A stretch of DNA of 64,000 nt from Thalassospira profundimaris (GTDB taxonomy: Bacteria; Pseudomonadota; Alphaproteobacteria; Rhodospirillales; Thalassospiraceae): contig NZ_JPWH01000003.1 in assembly GCF_003326755.1 (NCBI RefSeq), positions 124,001-188,000 of the forward strand. Reading direction: 5' to 3'. The position numbers were made by a program, and so were the translations under genes. This document shows, one piece after another, positions 15,283 to 25,008 of this stretch (positions are counted from its first letter, which is position 1; the number at the start of each line of letters is the position of its first letter). A model generated the notes under the pieces. The model worked only from the letters and a program-made list of their open reading frames with translations, was not told the origin of the DNA and did no database searches.

Positions 15283-15389
15283 TTGCAGATCAGAAAACAA
15301 AAAAGCTATTCGTTAAGTCATATTGACTTCTGACGTCCGGACGGCGTCGCGTAACGGACATTATTCGAACCTAAGCAAAAGAGTTATCT

Positions 15390-16814
15390 ATGCAGGTTAC
15401 AGAAACCAAAAATGAAGGCCTGGCGCGCGAATACAAGGTCGTTGTGCCGGCCGCCACGATCGAAGAACAGGTTAACGCCAAGCTCGAAGAAATCAAAGAC
15501 CAGGTTCGTCTTCCGGGTTTCCGCCCTGGCAAAATCCCGACCAAACTTCTGCGCCAGCGTTATGGCAAGTCTGTTATGGGCGAAGTTCTTGAAGCTGCTG
15601 TAAATGACAGCACCAGCAAGATCCTGTCCGATAATGAACTGCGCCCGGCCGTTCAGCCGAAAATCGAAGTCACTGCCTTTGATGAAGGCAAGGATCTGGA
15701 ATATGATATTTCGGTTGAAATCATTCCGGCGATCGAGCCGATGGATTTTTCGAAGCTGAACCTGACGCGTGAAGTTGTCGAACTTGACGACAGCAAAGTC
15801 ACCGAAACCCTTGATCGCATTGCCGCTGCACAGGGCACCACCGAGCCCCTGAAGCGCAAGCGCAAGGCGAAATCCGGTGACGTTCTGGTTATCGATTTCC
15901 TGGGTAAAGTCGGCGGTGAACCGTTTGAAGGCGGCAAAGCCGAAGATTACGAACTTGAACTGGGTTCGGGAACCTTCATTGCCGGTTTTGAAGACCAGTT
16001 GATTGGCGCCAATGCCGGTGACGAAACCGTTGTCAAAGTTACCTTCCCGGAAAATTACGGTTCTGACGAACTGGCAGGAAAAGATGCCGAGTTCGACGTA
16101 ACGGTTAAGGAAATCAAGGAAAAGAAACCCGCTGAAATTGACGATGAACTCGCCAAGAAGCTGGGTCAGGAAAGCCTTGAATCCCTGAAAGAAGCCATCC
16201 GCAAGGATTATGGCCGCGAATACGAATCGGTTGCCCGTCAGAAAATGAAGCGCGATCTGCTTGATCAGCTGGCTGACAATCATGATTTCGATCTTCCGGC
16301 TTCCCTGGTTGAAAATGAGCTGACCGGCATTGTCGAGCAGATCAAACAGGCCCGTGAAGCGGGCCAGGAAGATGACGAAACCAAGGGCAAGTCTGAAGAA
16401 GAACTGACCGAAGAATTCCGCGAAATTGCGGAACGTCGCGTTCTGCTGGGTCTGTTGCTGGCCGAAGTTGGCCGTAACAACAATATTCAGATCACCCAGG
16501 AAGACATCAATAAGGTTCTTGTTGCCGAAGCCCAGAAATATCCGGGCCAGGAGCAGGCTGTTATTGAATTCTATAAAAATAATCCGCAGGCCTTGCAGGC
16601 GCTTCAGGGCCCTGTATATGAAGACAAGGTGGTGGATTACATCGTCGAGCTGGCGAAGGTTGAAGAAAAAACCGTTACGGTTGAAGAACTTCTGAAACCT
16701 GAGGAAGAAGACGACGCGCCGAAGAAAGAAGCCAAGAAAAAGGCACCGGCCAAAAAAGCCGCGGCTAAAAAGCCGGCTGCCAAGAAAAAGGCTGCTGACG
16801 AAAGCGCAGAATAA
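15390..16814 (+). CDS. tig: trigger factor
   Basis: A 474-residue ribosome-bound chaperone and prolyl isomerase for nascent chains. The N-terminal domain contains the ribosome-docking signature GFRPGKIP (about 46-53). An FKBP-type PPIase domain covers about 160-245 ([44 protein letters not shown]). A helical C-terminal chaperone domain follows. It ends in a Lys/Ala/Pro-rich tail (about 442-474, repeated KKA/AKK) which is disordered and typical of alphaproteobacterial forms. It stands 44 bp before clpP, the usual tig-clpP-clpX-lon order. Confidence 0.96.
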   Translation: MQVTETKNEGLAREYKVVVPAATIEEQVNAKLEEIKDQVRLPGFRPGKIPTKLLRQRYGKSVMGEVLEAAVNDSTSKILSDNELRPAVQPKIEVTAFDEGKDLEYDISVEIIPAIEPMDFSKLNLTREVVELDDSKVTETLDRIAAAQGTTEPLKRKRKAKSGDVLVIDFLGKVGGEPFEGGKAEDYELELGSGTFIAGFEDQLIGANAGDETVVKVTFPENYGSDELAGKDAEFDVTVKEIKEKKPAEIDDELAKKLGQESLESLKEAIRKDYGREYESVARQKMKRDLLDQLADNHDFDLPASLVENELTGIVEQIKQAREAGQEDDETKGKSEEELTEEFREIAERRVLLGLLLAEVGRNNNIQITQEDINKVLVAEAQKYPGQEQAVIEFYKNNPQALQALQGPVYEDKVVDYIVELAKVEEKTVTVEELLKPEEEDDAPKKEAKKKAPAKKAAAKKPAAKKKAADESAE

Positions 16815-16858
16815 TCCGCCCGATAGCGGACCAAGTTGCAGCAAGGAGATTGCGGTTG

Positions 16859-17485
16859 ATGATTGAAGAGCAGATGAACTCGCTTGTACCGATGGTGGTT
16901 GAACAGACCAGCCGCGGGGAACGGGCCTATGACATCTTTTCCCGCCTGCTCAAAGAGCGGATCGTGTTCATCAATGGCCAGGTCCATGACGGCATGTCGT
17001 CTTTGATTTGCGCCCAGCTACTGCATCTCGAATCGGAAAATCCGGACAAGGATATTTCGCTCTACATCAACTCGCCGGGCGGGGTGGTCACATCCGGTTT
17101 GGCGATTTATGATACCATGCAATACATCCGTTGCGATGTGTCGACCGTATGTATGGGGCAGGCTGCCTCGATGGGCTCTCTGCTTTTGATGGCTGGTGCA
17201 AAAGGCAAGCGTTATAGCCTGCCCAATGCGCGGATCATGATCCATCAGCCGTCTGGCGGTTTCCAGGGGCAGGCGTCGGATATCGAAATCCATGCCCGTG
17301 AAATTCTGGCTCTGCGCCATCGTCTGAACGAGATTTATGTCCATCATACCGGACGCGATCTGAAAACCATCGAAGATGCGATGGAACGCGATAACTTTTT
17401 GACACCGGATCAAGCCAAGGAATTTGGCCTGATTGACGAGGTTGTCAGTTCGCGTCCCAAGCCTGAAGGTGACAAAAAAGACTAA
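16859..17485 (+). CDS. clpP: ATP-dependent Clp protease proteolytic subunit
   Basis: A 208-residue serine peptidase that forms two stacked heptameric rings and degrades substrates unfolded by ClpX or ClpA. The catalytic triad is visible as Ser104 (GQAASMG), His129 (MIHQPSGG) and Asp178 (ERDNF). The first ATG at 16859 is preceded by AAGGAG with a 10-base spacer; the in-frame TTG at 16850 is too close to that site to be used. A strong terminator follows, so clpX probably has its own promoter as well. Confidence 0.96.
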   Translation: MIEEQMNSLVPMVVEQTSRGERAYDIFSRLLKERIVFINGQVHDGMSSLICAQLLHLESENPDKDISLYINSPGGVVTSGLAIYDTMQYIRCDVSTVCMGQAASMGSLLLMAGAKGKRYSLPNARIMIHQPSGGFQGQASDIEIHAREILALRHRLNEIYVHHTGRDLKTIEDAMERDNFLTPDQAKEFGLIDEVVSSRPKPEGDKKD

Positions 17486-17510
17486 CGTCACCTTCACGAT
17501 GAAACAGAAA

Positions 17511-17541
17511 ACGCCCCGGTTTTATGGCCGGGGCGTTTTTT
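17511..17541 (+). terminator. rho-independent terminator after clpP
   Basis: ACGCCCCGG (17511-17519) pairs with CCGGGGCGT (17528-17536), loop 8 bases, followed by a run of T. Confidence 0.9.
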
Positions 17542-17786
17542 ATGGCTTGCGTGGTTTCGCCCGAAAGTCCTAGACATGTAGATGACAGGACGGTGAAACC
17601 CGATTGGAAGGAACATCCGGGGCCGGATGAACGTTTTATGAATGGAGTGGGCTTCACTTTTGGTTCCTCCGTCCTATATCAAAGACAAGGCCGCAAGCCG
17701 GAAAGCGGCGATTAATCGTTGAGATCGGTGTGCTTTCCCGGCTAACATGGCGACAACAGATAACGTCAAACATCATTGGGGTTTGT

Positions 17787-19052
17787 ATGAGCAAATCGAA
17801 TAGCGGAGACTCCAAGAACACTTTGTATTGCTCTTTCTGTGGAAAGAGCCAGCACGAGGTGCGCAAGCTCATCGCCGGGCCGACTGTCTTCATCTGCGAT
17901 GAGTGTGTCGAACTGTGCATGGACATCATCCGCGAAGAGCACAAAACCCATCTTGTAAAATCCGCTGATGGGGTGCCTTCTCCGCAGGAGATTTGCAAGG
18001 TTCTCGATGATTACGTCATCGGTCAGGGCCATGCAAAGAAGGTGCTGTCTGTAGCAGTGCATAACCACTACAAGCGCCTGAATCACGCCAGCAAGAACGA
18101 AGACATCGAACTGGCAAAATCGAACATCATGCTGGTCGGCCCGACCGGCTGTGGCAAAACGCTGCTTGCGCAGACGCTTGCCCGTATTCTTGATGTTCCC
18201 TTTACAATGGCAGATGCCACCACACTGACCGAAGCCGGTTATGTGGGGGAAGATGTCGAAAACATCATTCTCAAGCTGTTGCAGGCCGCTGACTACAATG
18301 TCGAGCGAGCACAGCGTGGTATTGTTTACATCGACGAAGTCGATAAAATTTCGCGTAAATCCGACAATCCGTCGATCACACGTGATGTGTCGGGTGAGGG
18401 TGTGCAGCAGGCCTTGCTGAAAATCATGGAAGGCACGGTTGCATCTGTTCCGCCGCAAGGGGGACGTAAACATCCGCAGCAGGAATTCCTGCAAGTCGAT
18501 ACAACCAACATTCTGTTTATTGTTGGTGGTGCATTTGCGGGCCTGGATAAGGTGATTGCCCAGCGTGGCAAAGGGGCTGGTATCGGCTTTGGTGCCGATG
18601 TCCGCAGCCCGGATGAACGCCGCACGGGCGAGGTTCTGCGATCTGTGGAACCCGAGGACCTGTTGAAGTTTGGCCTGATTCCGGAATTCATCGGTCGTTT
18701 GCCGGTTCTGGCAACGCTTGAAGACCTGGATGAGGACGCTTTGGTCAAGATTTTGACCGAACCGAAAAATGCGCTCAGCAAGCAGTATCAGCGCCTGTTC
18801 GATATGGAAGATGTCAAGCTGACCTTCCAGGATGATGCGTTGATTGCGATTGCCCGCAAGGCGATCGAGCGTAAAACCGGTGCCCGTGGCCTGCGGTCAA
18901 TCATGGAAGGCATTTTGCTTGATACCATGTTTGATCTGCCGTCGATGGACAGTGTTGAAGAAATTGTCATCAACCGCGACGTTGTTGAAGGCAAGGCCAA
19001 GCCGCTTCTAATTCATTCGGAACGTCGCAACGACGTTGAAAACAGTGCCTGA
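17787..19052 (+). CDS. clpX: ATP-dependent Clp protease ATP-binding subunit ClpX
   Basis: A 421-residue AAA+ unfoldase that selects and threads proteins into ClpP. The N-terminal zinc-binding domain has paired cysteines (YCSFCGKS and [10 protein letters not shown]). The Walker [13 protein letters not shown] is near residues 117-128, Walker B is VYIDEVDKI, and the pore loop GYVGEDVE is present. The sensor/C-domain motif GARGLRS follows. The ATG at 17787 gives the usual N-terminus [19 protein letters not shown]; an upstream in-frame ATG at 17730 would add 19 atypical residues. It is separated from clpP by the terminator at 17511. Confidence 0.96.
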   Translation: MSKSNSGDSKNTLYCSFCGKSQHEVRKLIAGPTVFICDECVELCMDIIREEHKTHLVKSADGVPSPQEICKVLDDYVIGQGHAKKVLSVAVHNHYKRLNHASKNEDIELAKSNIMLVGPTGCGKTLLAQTLARILDVPFTMADATTLTEAGYVGEDVENIILKLLQAADYNVERAQRGIVYIDEVDKISRKSDNPSITRDVSGEGVQQALLKIMEGTVASVPPQGGRKHPQQEFLQVDTTNILFIVGGAFAGLDKVIAQRGKGAGIGFGADVRSPDERRTGEVLRSVEPEDLLKFGLIPEFIGRLPVLATLEDLDEDALVKILTEPKNALSKQYQRLFDMEDVKLTFQDDALIAIARKAIERKTGARGLRSIMEGILLDTMFDLPSMDSVEEIVINRDVVEGKAKPLLIHSERRNDVENSA

Positions 19053-19053
19053 T

Positions 19054-19094
19054 TGTAATTGCCGCGCGGGCAGTATTGCAGCGCGGCAATTACA
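19054..19094. terminator. long hairpin between clpX and lon
   Basis: TGTAATTGCCGCGC (19054-19067) is perfectly complementary to GCGCGGCAATTACA (19081-19094), a 14-bp stem with a 13-base loop. It starts right after the clpX stop codon. No T tract follows, so it may be a partial terminator or an RNA-processing structure. Confidence 0.6.
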
Positions 19095-19181
19095 GCTTAT
19101 CTATTGAGTATGTTCGCGTTGCTTTTGGGGCCTATTGCAGGACCACAGCAACGTTTTGGCTCAGAATAGGGAATAGAACAC

Positions 19182-21593
19182 ATGGTCGAATTGGCACATG
19201 CTGATATCTACCCGGTCTTGCCGTTACGCGACATTGTCGTGTTTCCGCATATGATCGTTCCGTTGTTTGTCGGCCGTGAAAAATCGGTCCGCGCACTTGA
19301 AGATGTGATGCGCGAAGACAAACAGATCCTTCTTGTCACCCAGAAAGATGCCGGTCTGGATGATCCATCGGTAGATGATCTCTATCGTGTCGGGACAGTT
19401 GCGTCCGTGCTGCAACTGCTGAAATTGCCCGATGGCACCGTCAAGGTGTTGGTCGAAGGGGGCAAGCGTGCAGAGATTTCCGGGTTTGTTGATAATCCTG
19501 AATTTTTCCAGGCTTATGGCACCGTTCACGATGATGATGACGAGGACGAAAGCGAGCTTGAGGCATTATCACGCTCTGTCGTCACCCAGTTTGAACAATA
19601 TATCAAGCTGAACAAAAAGATTCCGCCCGAGGTTCTGGTTTCGGTCAATCAGATCGAGGAACCGGCCAAGCTGGCTGATACGGTTGCGTCTCACCTTGCG
19701 CTCAAGATTTCGGAAAAGCAGGAACTGCTTGAAACCGGGTCTGTTGCGGCGCGTCTGGAACGCATTTTCGGTTTTATGGAATCGGAAATTGGCGTTTTGC
19801 AGGTGGAAAAGAAAATCCGCAATCGTGTGAAACGCCAGATGGAGAAAACCCAGCGTGAATATTATCTGAACGAGCAACTCAAGGCCATTCAGAAGGAACT
19901 TGGCGAAGGCGAAGACGGCAAGGATGAAGCCTCCGAGCTTGAAGAAAAGCTCAATAAGGCGAAAATGCCGAAGGAAGCCAAGGAAAAGGCCCAGGCCGAG
20001 CTCAAGAAGCTGCGCAATATGAGCCCGATGTCCGCCGAGGCAACGGTGGTGCGCAACTATCTTGACTGGATGGTGTCCATTCCCTGGAACAAGCGCAGCA
20101 AGATTTCCCATGACCTGAAAAAGGCCAAGAAGGTTCTGGACAAGGAACATTATGGGCTGGAGCAGGTAAAGGAACACATTCTTGAATATCTCGCCGTTCA
20201 GGCGCGTATCAAGAAAGTCAAAGGTCCGATCCTGTGTCTTGTTGGTCCGCCGGGCGTTGGTAAAACTTCGCTGGGTAAATCAATGGCCAATGCGACCGGC
20301 CGTAACTTCATCCGTATGTCGCTGGGCGGGGTGCGCGATGAATCGGAAATTCGCGGGCACCGTCGGACTTATATCGGTTCAATGCCGGGCAAGATCATTC
20401 AGGGGATGAAGAAGGCAAAAACTTCCAATCCGCTGTTCCTGCTTGATGAAATTGAAAAGATGGGGTCCGACTTCCGCGGTGATCCGGCCTCGGCTCTGCT
20501 TGAGGTGCTGGACCCGGAGCAGAACTCGACCTTCAATGACCATTATCTTGAAGTCGATTATGATCTGTCGGATGTGATGTTTGTGACGACGGCCAACAGC
20601 CTGCGCATGCAGCAGCCGTTGCTTGACCGTATGGAGATTATCCGGATTTCGGGTTACACCGAAGATGAAAAGGTTGAAATCGCAAAGCGCCATCTGATCC
20701 CCAAACAGATTGAAGCCAATGGTTTGAAAAAAGCCGAATGGAGCATTTCTGACGATGCTCTTCGCGATCTGATACGTTATTACACGCGCGAAGCGGGTGT
20801 GCGTAACCTTGAACGTGAACTTGCCCGTCTGGCGCGTAAGGCGACCAAGCGTATTTTGATCGAAGGGTTGAAAACCGTTCGCGTTACCCCGCGGACGCTG
20901 GCGAAATATGCCGGGATTCGCAAATACCGCTTTGGTGAAACCGAAGGCGAAGACCAGGTTGGTGTGGTAACGGGCCTTGCCTATACGGAATTTGGCGGTG
21001 ATCTGTTGCAGATCGAAGCCGTTACCGTGCCGGGCAAAGGCAATATGAAGACCACTGGTAAACTTGGCGATGTGATGACGGAATCGATCCAGGCGGCAAC
21101 GTCGTTTGTTCGGTCGCGGGCAGCACTTTTCGGGATTAAACCGAACTTGTTCCAGCAGCGTGACATTCACGTTCACGTTCCGGAAGGGGCAACGCCGAAG
21201 GATGGCCCGTCGGCCGGTGTTGGTATGGTGACATCGGTTGTGTCGATTCTGACCAATAACCCGGTGCGTAAAGACGTTGCCATGACCGGTGAAGTTACCT
21301 TGCGGGGGCGTGTTCTCGCCATTGGCGGTTTGAAGGAAAAACTGCTTGCCGCAATGCGGGGCGGCGTCAAAACGGTTCTTATTCCCAAGGAGAATGAAAA
21401 GGACCTGGAAGACATTCCCGATAACGTCAAACGGAATATGCGAATCATTCCGGTATCGCATGTTGACGAAGTTCTGGAGCACGCTTTGGTCAATCCGCTT
21501 GTGCCGATTGAATGGGACGAGGACGCGGAAAATGTTTCGGTGAAGCCGAAAGACGGTGAAGAATCGGAAATCGGTGGTGTGACAACTCACTGA
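19182..21593 (+). CDS. lon: ATP-dependent protease La (Lon)
   Basis: An 803-residue homohexameric cytoplasmic protease that degrades misfolded and regulatory proteins. The N-terminal Lon substrate domain spans about 10-205 and a coiled-coil region with many Glu and Lys about 210-290. The AAA+ module follows with Walker A GPPGVGKTS (about 355) and Walker B FLLDEIEKM. The C-terminal protease domain carries the catalytic dyad Ser677 (PKDGPSAGVGM) and Lys720 (GGLKEKL). Full length for LonA. The gene lies in the standard clpX-lon-hup order. A heat-shock promoter was not recognisable in the 87 bases between the clpX hairpin and the start codon. Confidence 0.97.
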   Translation: MVELAHADIYPVLPLRDIVVFPHMIVPLFVGREKSVRALEDVMREDKQILLVTQKDAGLDDPSVDDLYRVGTVASVLQLLKLPDGTVKVLVEGGKRAEISGFVDNPEFFQAYGTVHDDDDEDESELEALSRSVVTQFEQYIKLNKKIPPEVLVSVNQIEEPAKLADTVASHLALKISEKQELLETGSVAARLERIFGFMESEIGVLQVEKKIRNRVKRQMEKTQREYYLNEQLKAIQKELGEGEDGKDEASELEEKLNKAKMPKEAKEKAQAELKKLRNMSPMSAEATVVRNYLDWMVSIPWNKRSKISHDLKKAKKVLDKEHYGLEQVKEHILEYLAVQARIKKVKGPILCLVGPPGVGKTSLGKSMANATGRNFIRMSLGGVRDESEIRGHRRTYIGSMPGKIIQGMKKAKTSNPLFLLDEIEKMGSDFRGDPASALLEVLDPEQNSTFNDHYLEVDYDLSDVMFVTTANSLRMQQPLLDRMEIIRISGYTEDEKVEIAKRHLIPKQIEANGLKKAEWSISDDALRDLIRYYTREAGVRNLERELARLARKATKRILIEGLKTVRVTPRTLAKYAGIRKYRFGETEGEDQVGVVTGLAYTEFGGDLLQIEAVTVPGKGNMKTTGKLGDVMTESIQAATSFVRSRAALFGIKPNLFQQRDIHVHVPEGATPKDGPSAGVGMVTSVVSILTNNPVRKDVAMTGEVTLRGRVLAIGGLKEKLLAAMRGGVKTVLIPKENEKDLEDIPDNVKRNMRIIPVSHVDEVLEHALVNPLVPIEWDEDAENVSVKPKDGEESEIGGVTTH

Positions 21594-21619
21594 TCGAGCG
21601 CAGAATCTTGGGCTTTTTG

Positions 21620-21650
21620 ACAGGGGCGGCATGGCTGCCCCTGTTTTTTT
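21620..21650 (+). terminator. rho-independent terminator after lon
   Basis: ACAGGGGC (21620-21627) pairs with GCCCCTGT (21637-21644), loop 9 bases, followed by seven T. Confidence 0.9.
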
Positions 21651-21756
21651 GTGGATAACTTTTGCCGGAATCGGTCAAGACCAAAAGGCCAGAGGCTGTA
21701 AAGGCGAAAAAACGACAAAAAAACCGCAAAAACGGCGGAAAACTGCGTCTCTCCGA

Positions 21757-21785
21757 TTGACGGCATGTAAGCGACCTGCTTACAT
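21757..21785 (+). promoter_or_regulatory. hup promoter with embedded palindromic operator
   Basis: TTGACG (21757-21762) and TTACAT (21780-21785) are spaced 17 bp. Within them lies ATGTAAGC-GACCT-GCTTACAT (21765-21785), a perfect inverted repeat with 8-bp arms that covers the spacer and the -10 box. A protein bound there would block RNA polymerase. Five bases further on lies CCTGTAACAGG (21790-21800), a second small palindrome. Confidence 0.55.
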
Positions 21786-21856
21786 TGCGCCTGTAACAGG
21801 TTTGGGGCAAACCAAATTTCCTTATAACTCCGAACGTCCAATAAGGGGGCCAGGAA

Positions 21857-22129
21857 GTGAATAAAAACGATCTCGTTGGAAGTGTCGCCGCGAAAGCTGA
21901 TCTGTCTAAAGCAGACGCTGCCAAAGCCGTTGATGCTGTATTCGATTCCATTACCGATTCTTTGAAATCCGGCGACGAAGTTCGTCTGGTTGGTTTCGGT
22001 ACATTTGCCGTTGCTGCGCGTGCAGCTTCCAAAGGTCGCAATCCGCGTACCGGCGAAGAAATCGATATTCCGGCTTCTAAGCAGCCGAAATTCAAGGCTG
22101 GTAAAGGCCTTAAGGATGCCGTCAACTAA
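21857..22129 (+). CDS. hup: HU-family nucleoid-associated DNA-binding protein
   Basis: A 90-residue DNA-bending protein that compacts and shapes the nucleoid. It has the helical dimerisation body [20 protein letters not shown], the [11 protein letters not shown] strand and the beta-arm [27 protein letters not shown], with the RNP tip motif that intercalates DNA. It begins with GTG at 21857 after an AGGA site. It follows lon, as hupB does in many proteobacteria, but has its own promoter and a terminator on each side, so it is monocistronic. Confidence 0.95.
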   Translation: MNKNDLVGSVAAKADLSKADAAKAVDAVFDSITDSLKSGDEVRLVGFGTFAVAARAASKGRNPRTGEEIDIPASKQPKFKAGKGLKDAVN

Positions 22130-22152
22130 GGTTGACCATCTTTTTTAAAAAA

Positions 22153-22179
22153 AATGCCGGTGACAGCGTCACCGGCATT
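22153..22179. terminator. terminator after hup
   Basis: AATGCCGGTGAC (22153-22164) pairs with GTCACCGGCATT (22168-22179) around AGC. It is flanked by A and T runs on both sides, so it could work in either direction. Confidence 0.85.
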
Positions 22180-22238
22180 GCATTTTAAAAAAAGCATGCT
22201 ATGTTCCGCTCGCTTCCGCAAAACGGGGCACACAAAAA

Positions 22239-22315
22239 GGGTGATTAGCTCAGCTGGTTAGAGCATCTCGTTTACACCGAGAGGGTCGGGAGTTCGAATC
22301 TCTCATCACCCACCA
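22239..22315 (+). tRNA. tRNA-Val (anticodon UAC)
   Basis: A 77-base cloverleaf. Acceptor GGGTGAT pairs with ATCACCC. The D arm is AGCTCAGCTGGTTAGAGC. Anticodon stem TCTCG/CGAGA encloses TTTACAC with anticodon TAC. The T arm is GGGAGTTCGAATCTCTC. The 3' end has A and an encoded CCA. Confidence 0.97.
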
Positions 22316-22317
22316 TG

Positions 22318-22346
22318 AAAAAGGCGTCCTTACCGGGCGCCTTTTT
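22318..22346 (+). terminator. terminator after tRNA-Val
   Basis: AAAAAGGCG (22318-22326) pairs with CGCCTTTTT (22338-22346), beginning 3 bases past the tRNA. The A/T outer pairs supply the T tract. Confidence 0.88.
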
Positions 22347-22543
22347 CTTTTGTGCGAACAACAGGTTATCGCGTGCTCCTCCGTATACTGTCTGCGGAGG
22401 TTTTTTCCAATCCGTGTCACAACGCTTTGATGTTTCGGCTGGCGATTGCGGGGCGGGTCTGCAATCATCATAGCCTCTGTATCCACGTTTTGAGGCCGGA
22501 TCCGGTAATGTTTCGATCTGTTCCAAGAGCAATTTTTTCTGCG

Positions 22544-23179
22544 ATGTGTCGTTTTCGCGGGGGGGCATATTTAAAGCGCCCGTACGCGCGATTAAAGGCT
22601 ACTGGCGTGCTTCTGGTTTTAACTGTGGCGCTGTCAGGCTGTTACCTTCCAGAAAGCTTCACGGCGGACTTAACGCTGGCGCGAAACGGGGATTATCACT
22701 TTATCTATAAAGGGCAGTTGCGGCAGGCAGCTCTGGCCAAAGATCTTCTCGATGGTACGGTGACGCCAGAAGAAGAGAAAAAACGTGCCGTGCAGATTTT
22801 GAACGATCTGGAACGCGACCCGGCCTTTGGCCCATCCAGTTATGCCGGGCGTGGGGTTTTTAATGTCAGTTATGATCGCAAAGGCAATATTCTGACCGAG
22901 AAAACATTTAACTTTGTGCGACGAAACTCGCGAATCCTGCAAATGCTGTATCACGAGGGCAGTCGAACTGTTGAAATCCGTGGTGCGTCCGTGCCGGTGC
23001 AATATATGGATACACTCCAGGCGATGGGATATGTGCCCAACGGGAAAATTACGGTTAAGACCACCGTCCATGTTCGACGCGACAATGCAACCGAACGTAA
23101 TACGGTTGATGATAAAACGACTCTCGTCTGGAAAATTCAGAAACTGGGTGAACCTGCGTTAATATTGATTCTGGGTTAG
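22544..23179 (+). CDS. putative lipoprotein of unknown function
   Basis: I do not recognise this family. From the ATG at 22544 it is 211 residues. A basic N-terminus and hydrophobic core lead into the lipobox LSGC, with Cys33 as acylated residue, so it should be an envelope lipoprotein. The mature part begins CYLPESFTADLTLARNGDYHFIYKGQLRQAAL, looks mostly beta-stranded, and includes a charged helix (VTPEEEKKRAVQILNDLERD). The open frame extends upstream to 22352, and ATG 22508 is an alternative start; the ribosome site is weak for all. It lies alone between tRNA-Val and convergent fliG. Coding potential is supported by the signal peptide and the shared terminator. Confidence 0.7.
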   Translation: MCRFRGGAYLKRPYARLKATGVLLVLTVALSGCYLPESFTADLTLARNGDYHFIYKGQLRQAALAKDLLDGTVTPEEEKKRAVQILNDLERDPAFGPSSYAGRGVFNVSYDRKGNILTEKTFNFVRRNSRILQMLYHEGSRTVEIRGASVPVQYMDTLQAMGYVPNGKITVKTTVHVRRDNATERNTVDDKTTLVWKIQKLGEPALILILG

Positions 23180-23275
23180 AGTCGCAGTTTGCAACCAACG
23201 ATTCTCGACCGATTAGCCGTCTGTCAAATCTTTGTGAATATGGGGCAGGGTGCCCGATGCTGGGGGATGGCATTG

Positions 23276-23309
23276 AAAAACCCTGCCGGATGGCTCTGGC
23301 AGGGTTTTT
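23276..23309. terminator. bidirectional terminator between convergent lipoprotein gene and fliG
   Basis: AAAAACCCTGCC (23276-23287) is perfectly complementary to GGCAGGGTTTTT (23298-23309), loop 10 bases. It gives a T tract on both strands. Confidence 0.92.
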
Positions 23310-23336
23310 CGGATAATCGGCGAAAGTATCAACGGG

Positions 23337-24356
23337 TCAATAGACCATTTCGTCTTCGCCGCCACCTTCGGAAATAACGATTTGGCCCTGGGCTGCCAGT
23401 TCTTTGGCAAGCTGAACGATCATCATCTGGCATTCTTCGACGTCGGCAAGGCGAACAGGGCCAAGGGCATCCATATCTTCGCGCATCATCTTGCCAGCAC
23501 GTTCCGACATGTTTTTGAAGAAAAGTTCGCGCATCGCATCGGTCGAACCTTTGAGAGCAAGGGCGAGTTTGTCCTTTTCAACCTGGCGCAGCAGCGACTG
23601 AACACCGTTATTGTCAAGACGGGCAAGATCCTCGAAGGTGAACATCAAGGCCTTGATCTTTTCGGCAGAGTCGCGGTTGCGTTCTTCAAGGGCTGTCAGG
23701 AAACGGTCCTGGCTCTGCCGGTCAAGGCTGTTGAAAATATCGGCCATCAGTTCGTGGTTATCCCCGCGCGACCCGCGCGCAAGGTTTGACATGAACTCGG
23801 TGCGTAGTGTTTTTTCGATATTATCCAGGACCTCTTTTTGAACCGCCTCCATGCGCAACATACGCATGATGACTTCCATCGAGAAGTTTTCAGGCAGAAG
23901 CGACAGAACTGCCGCAGAGTGCGTTGATTTCAGCTTTGAAAGCACAACGCCAACTGTCTGGGGATATTCATTTTTCAAATAGTTTGCCAGAACAGCTTCG
24001 TTCACGTTGTTAAGCTTGTCCCACATGGTACGACCGGCCGGACCACGGATTTCTTCCATGATATTGTTCACGCGGTCTTCGGGCAGTACCTTGGTCAACA
24101 GGCGTTCGGTGGTATCGAACGAACCAACAAGCGAACCGGTTGACGAAAGCTGATCGGCAAATTCGACAAAAAGGCGCTCGACGATGTTGGAACTGATGGT
24201 TCCAAGACTGGACATCGTCTGCGAGATTTCCTTGATTTCTTCATCATCCATCAATGCAAACATCTTGGAGGCATGCTCTTCCCCAAGTGCCAGCATCAGG
24301 ATGGCCGCTTTTTCCTGTCCAGAAAGCGACCGGTATTCTTCTTTAACGCGCCCCAC
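23337..24356 (-). CDS. fliG: flagellar motor switch protein FliG
   Basis: A 339-residue rotor protein of the flagellar C ring that contacts the stator and, with FliM and FliN, sets rotation direction. The N-terminal domain begins [24 protein letters not shown]. The middle domain carries [14 protein letters not shown] in place of the EHPQT consensus. The C-terminal torque domain contains [33 protein letters not shown] with charged residues on the torque helix. Length matches the family. The start is GTG at 24356 with GGAG about 10 bases upstream. No other flagellar gene is in the window, so fliG is separated from the usual fliF-fliG-fliH cluster or is a second copy. Confidence 0.95.
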   Translation of the reverse strand: MGRVKEEYRSLSGQEKAAILMLALGEEHASKMFALMDDEEIKEISQTMSSLGTISSNIVERLFVEFADQLSSTGSLVGSFDTTERLLTKVLPEDRVNNIMEEIRGPAGRTMWDKLNNVNEAVLANYLKNEYPQTVGVVLSKLKSTHSAAVLSLLPENFSMEVIMRMLRMEAVQKEVLDNIEKTLRTEFMSNLARGSRGDNHELMADIFNSLDRQSQDRFLTALEERNRDSAEKIKALMFTFEDLARLDNNGVQSLLRQVEKDKLALALKGSTDAMRELFFKNMSERAGKMMREDMDALGPVRLADVEECQMMIVQLAKELAAQGQIVISEGGGEDEMVY

Positions 24357-24397
24357 GTAAAGCCCACTCCGTCAGCAATTCCAGATCCGTTGCATGA

Positions 24398-24424
24398 TAA
24401 CGCATTCTCGTGAAGGATGCGTTA
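24398..24424. promoter_or_regulatory. inverted repeat upstream of fliG
   Basis: TAACGCAT-N11-ATGCGTTA, perfect 8-bp arms, lies 42 bp before the fliG start codon. It could be an operator or a leader hairpin. The remainder of the 299-bp gap between fliG and tRNA-Asp shows only the tRNA promoter. Confidence 0.4.
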
Positions 24425-24601
24425 CGAACAGTCAATAAATCTATAAGGCTTAAGTCCCTACATGAAAAGACCTGTCGCACCATGCCGGGCCAGACAATTT
24501 CAAATCAGGGCCAAAACGGCTTGAAAATTGCAGCATGATTTCCGTTTGGGGTGATCTGATTGAGCTCAAATCACGACCCGGTTGAAAACGATGCTATCAG
24601 C

Positions 24602-24630
24602 TTGACTTAGCAAGGGGGCTGGTCTAACAA
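24602..24630 (+). promoter_or_regulatory. promoter of tRNA-Asp
   Basis: TTGACT (24602-24607) and TAACAA (24625-24630) are spaced 17 bp and end 25 bp before the mature tRNA 5' end. Confidence 0.65.
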
Positions 24631-24655
24631 GAGCACGCCGATGGATGGCTGTTTT

Positions 24656-24732
<77 letters not shown>

Positions 24733-24843
24733 TTACAGCCATCGACTGCATTCTTTCTTGGGCGCTGCGTCTTTCCTGCCCGTGCTCCTTTTGCTGCTTT
24801 GCAACAATGTGGAACGCGTTCGCGACGTTCGGCCGACCTGAAA

Positions 24844-24872
24844 TTGACCGCAGAAGGCAAAAAAATTAGATA
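24844..24872 (+). promoter_or_regulatory. probable main promoter of the nuo operon
   Basis: TTGACC (24844-24849), exactly 17 bases, TAGATA (24867-24872). It lies about 135 bp upstream of nuoA, giving a leader of roughly 130 bases in which no strong structure was seen beyond a GCCC/GGGC stem near 24943-24954. Confidence 0.65.
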
Positions 24873-25008
24873 AGTTCCAGGCTCGGTGGGGTGGAAACAC
24901 GTCTCCGGGGCTGGTACTTGTGTGGTGCATACGTTAAGGTGCGCCCTTATGGGCTAGGTGGGGACCTGGTCGGGTTCTGGTTAGACCTGTTCTTGAGAGG
25001 TCAGAGAG

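Noticed and set aside
17524-17715. 63-codon frame between clpP and clpX
   Set aside because: It starts inside the clpP terminator stem and has no coding signals.
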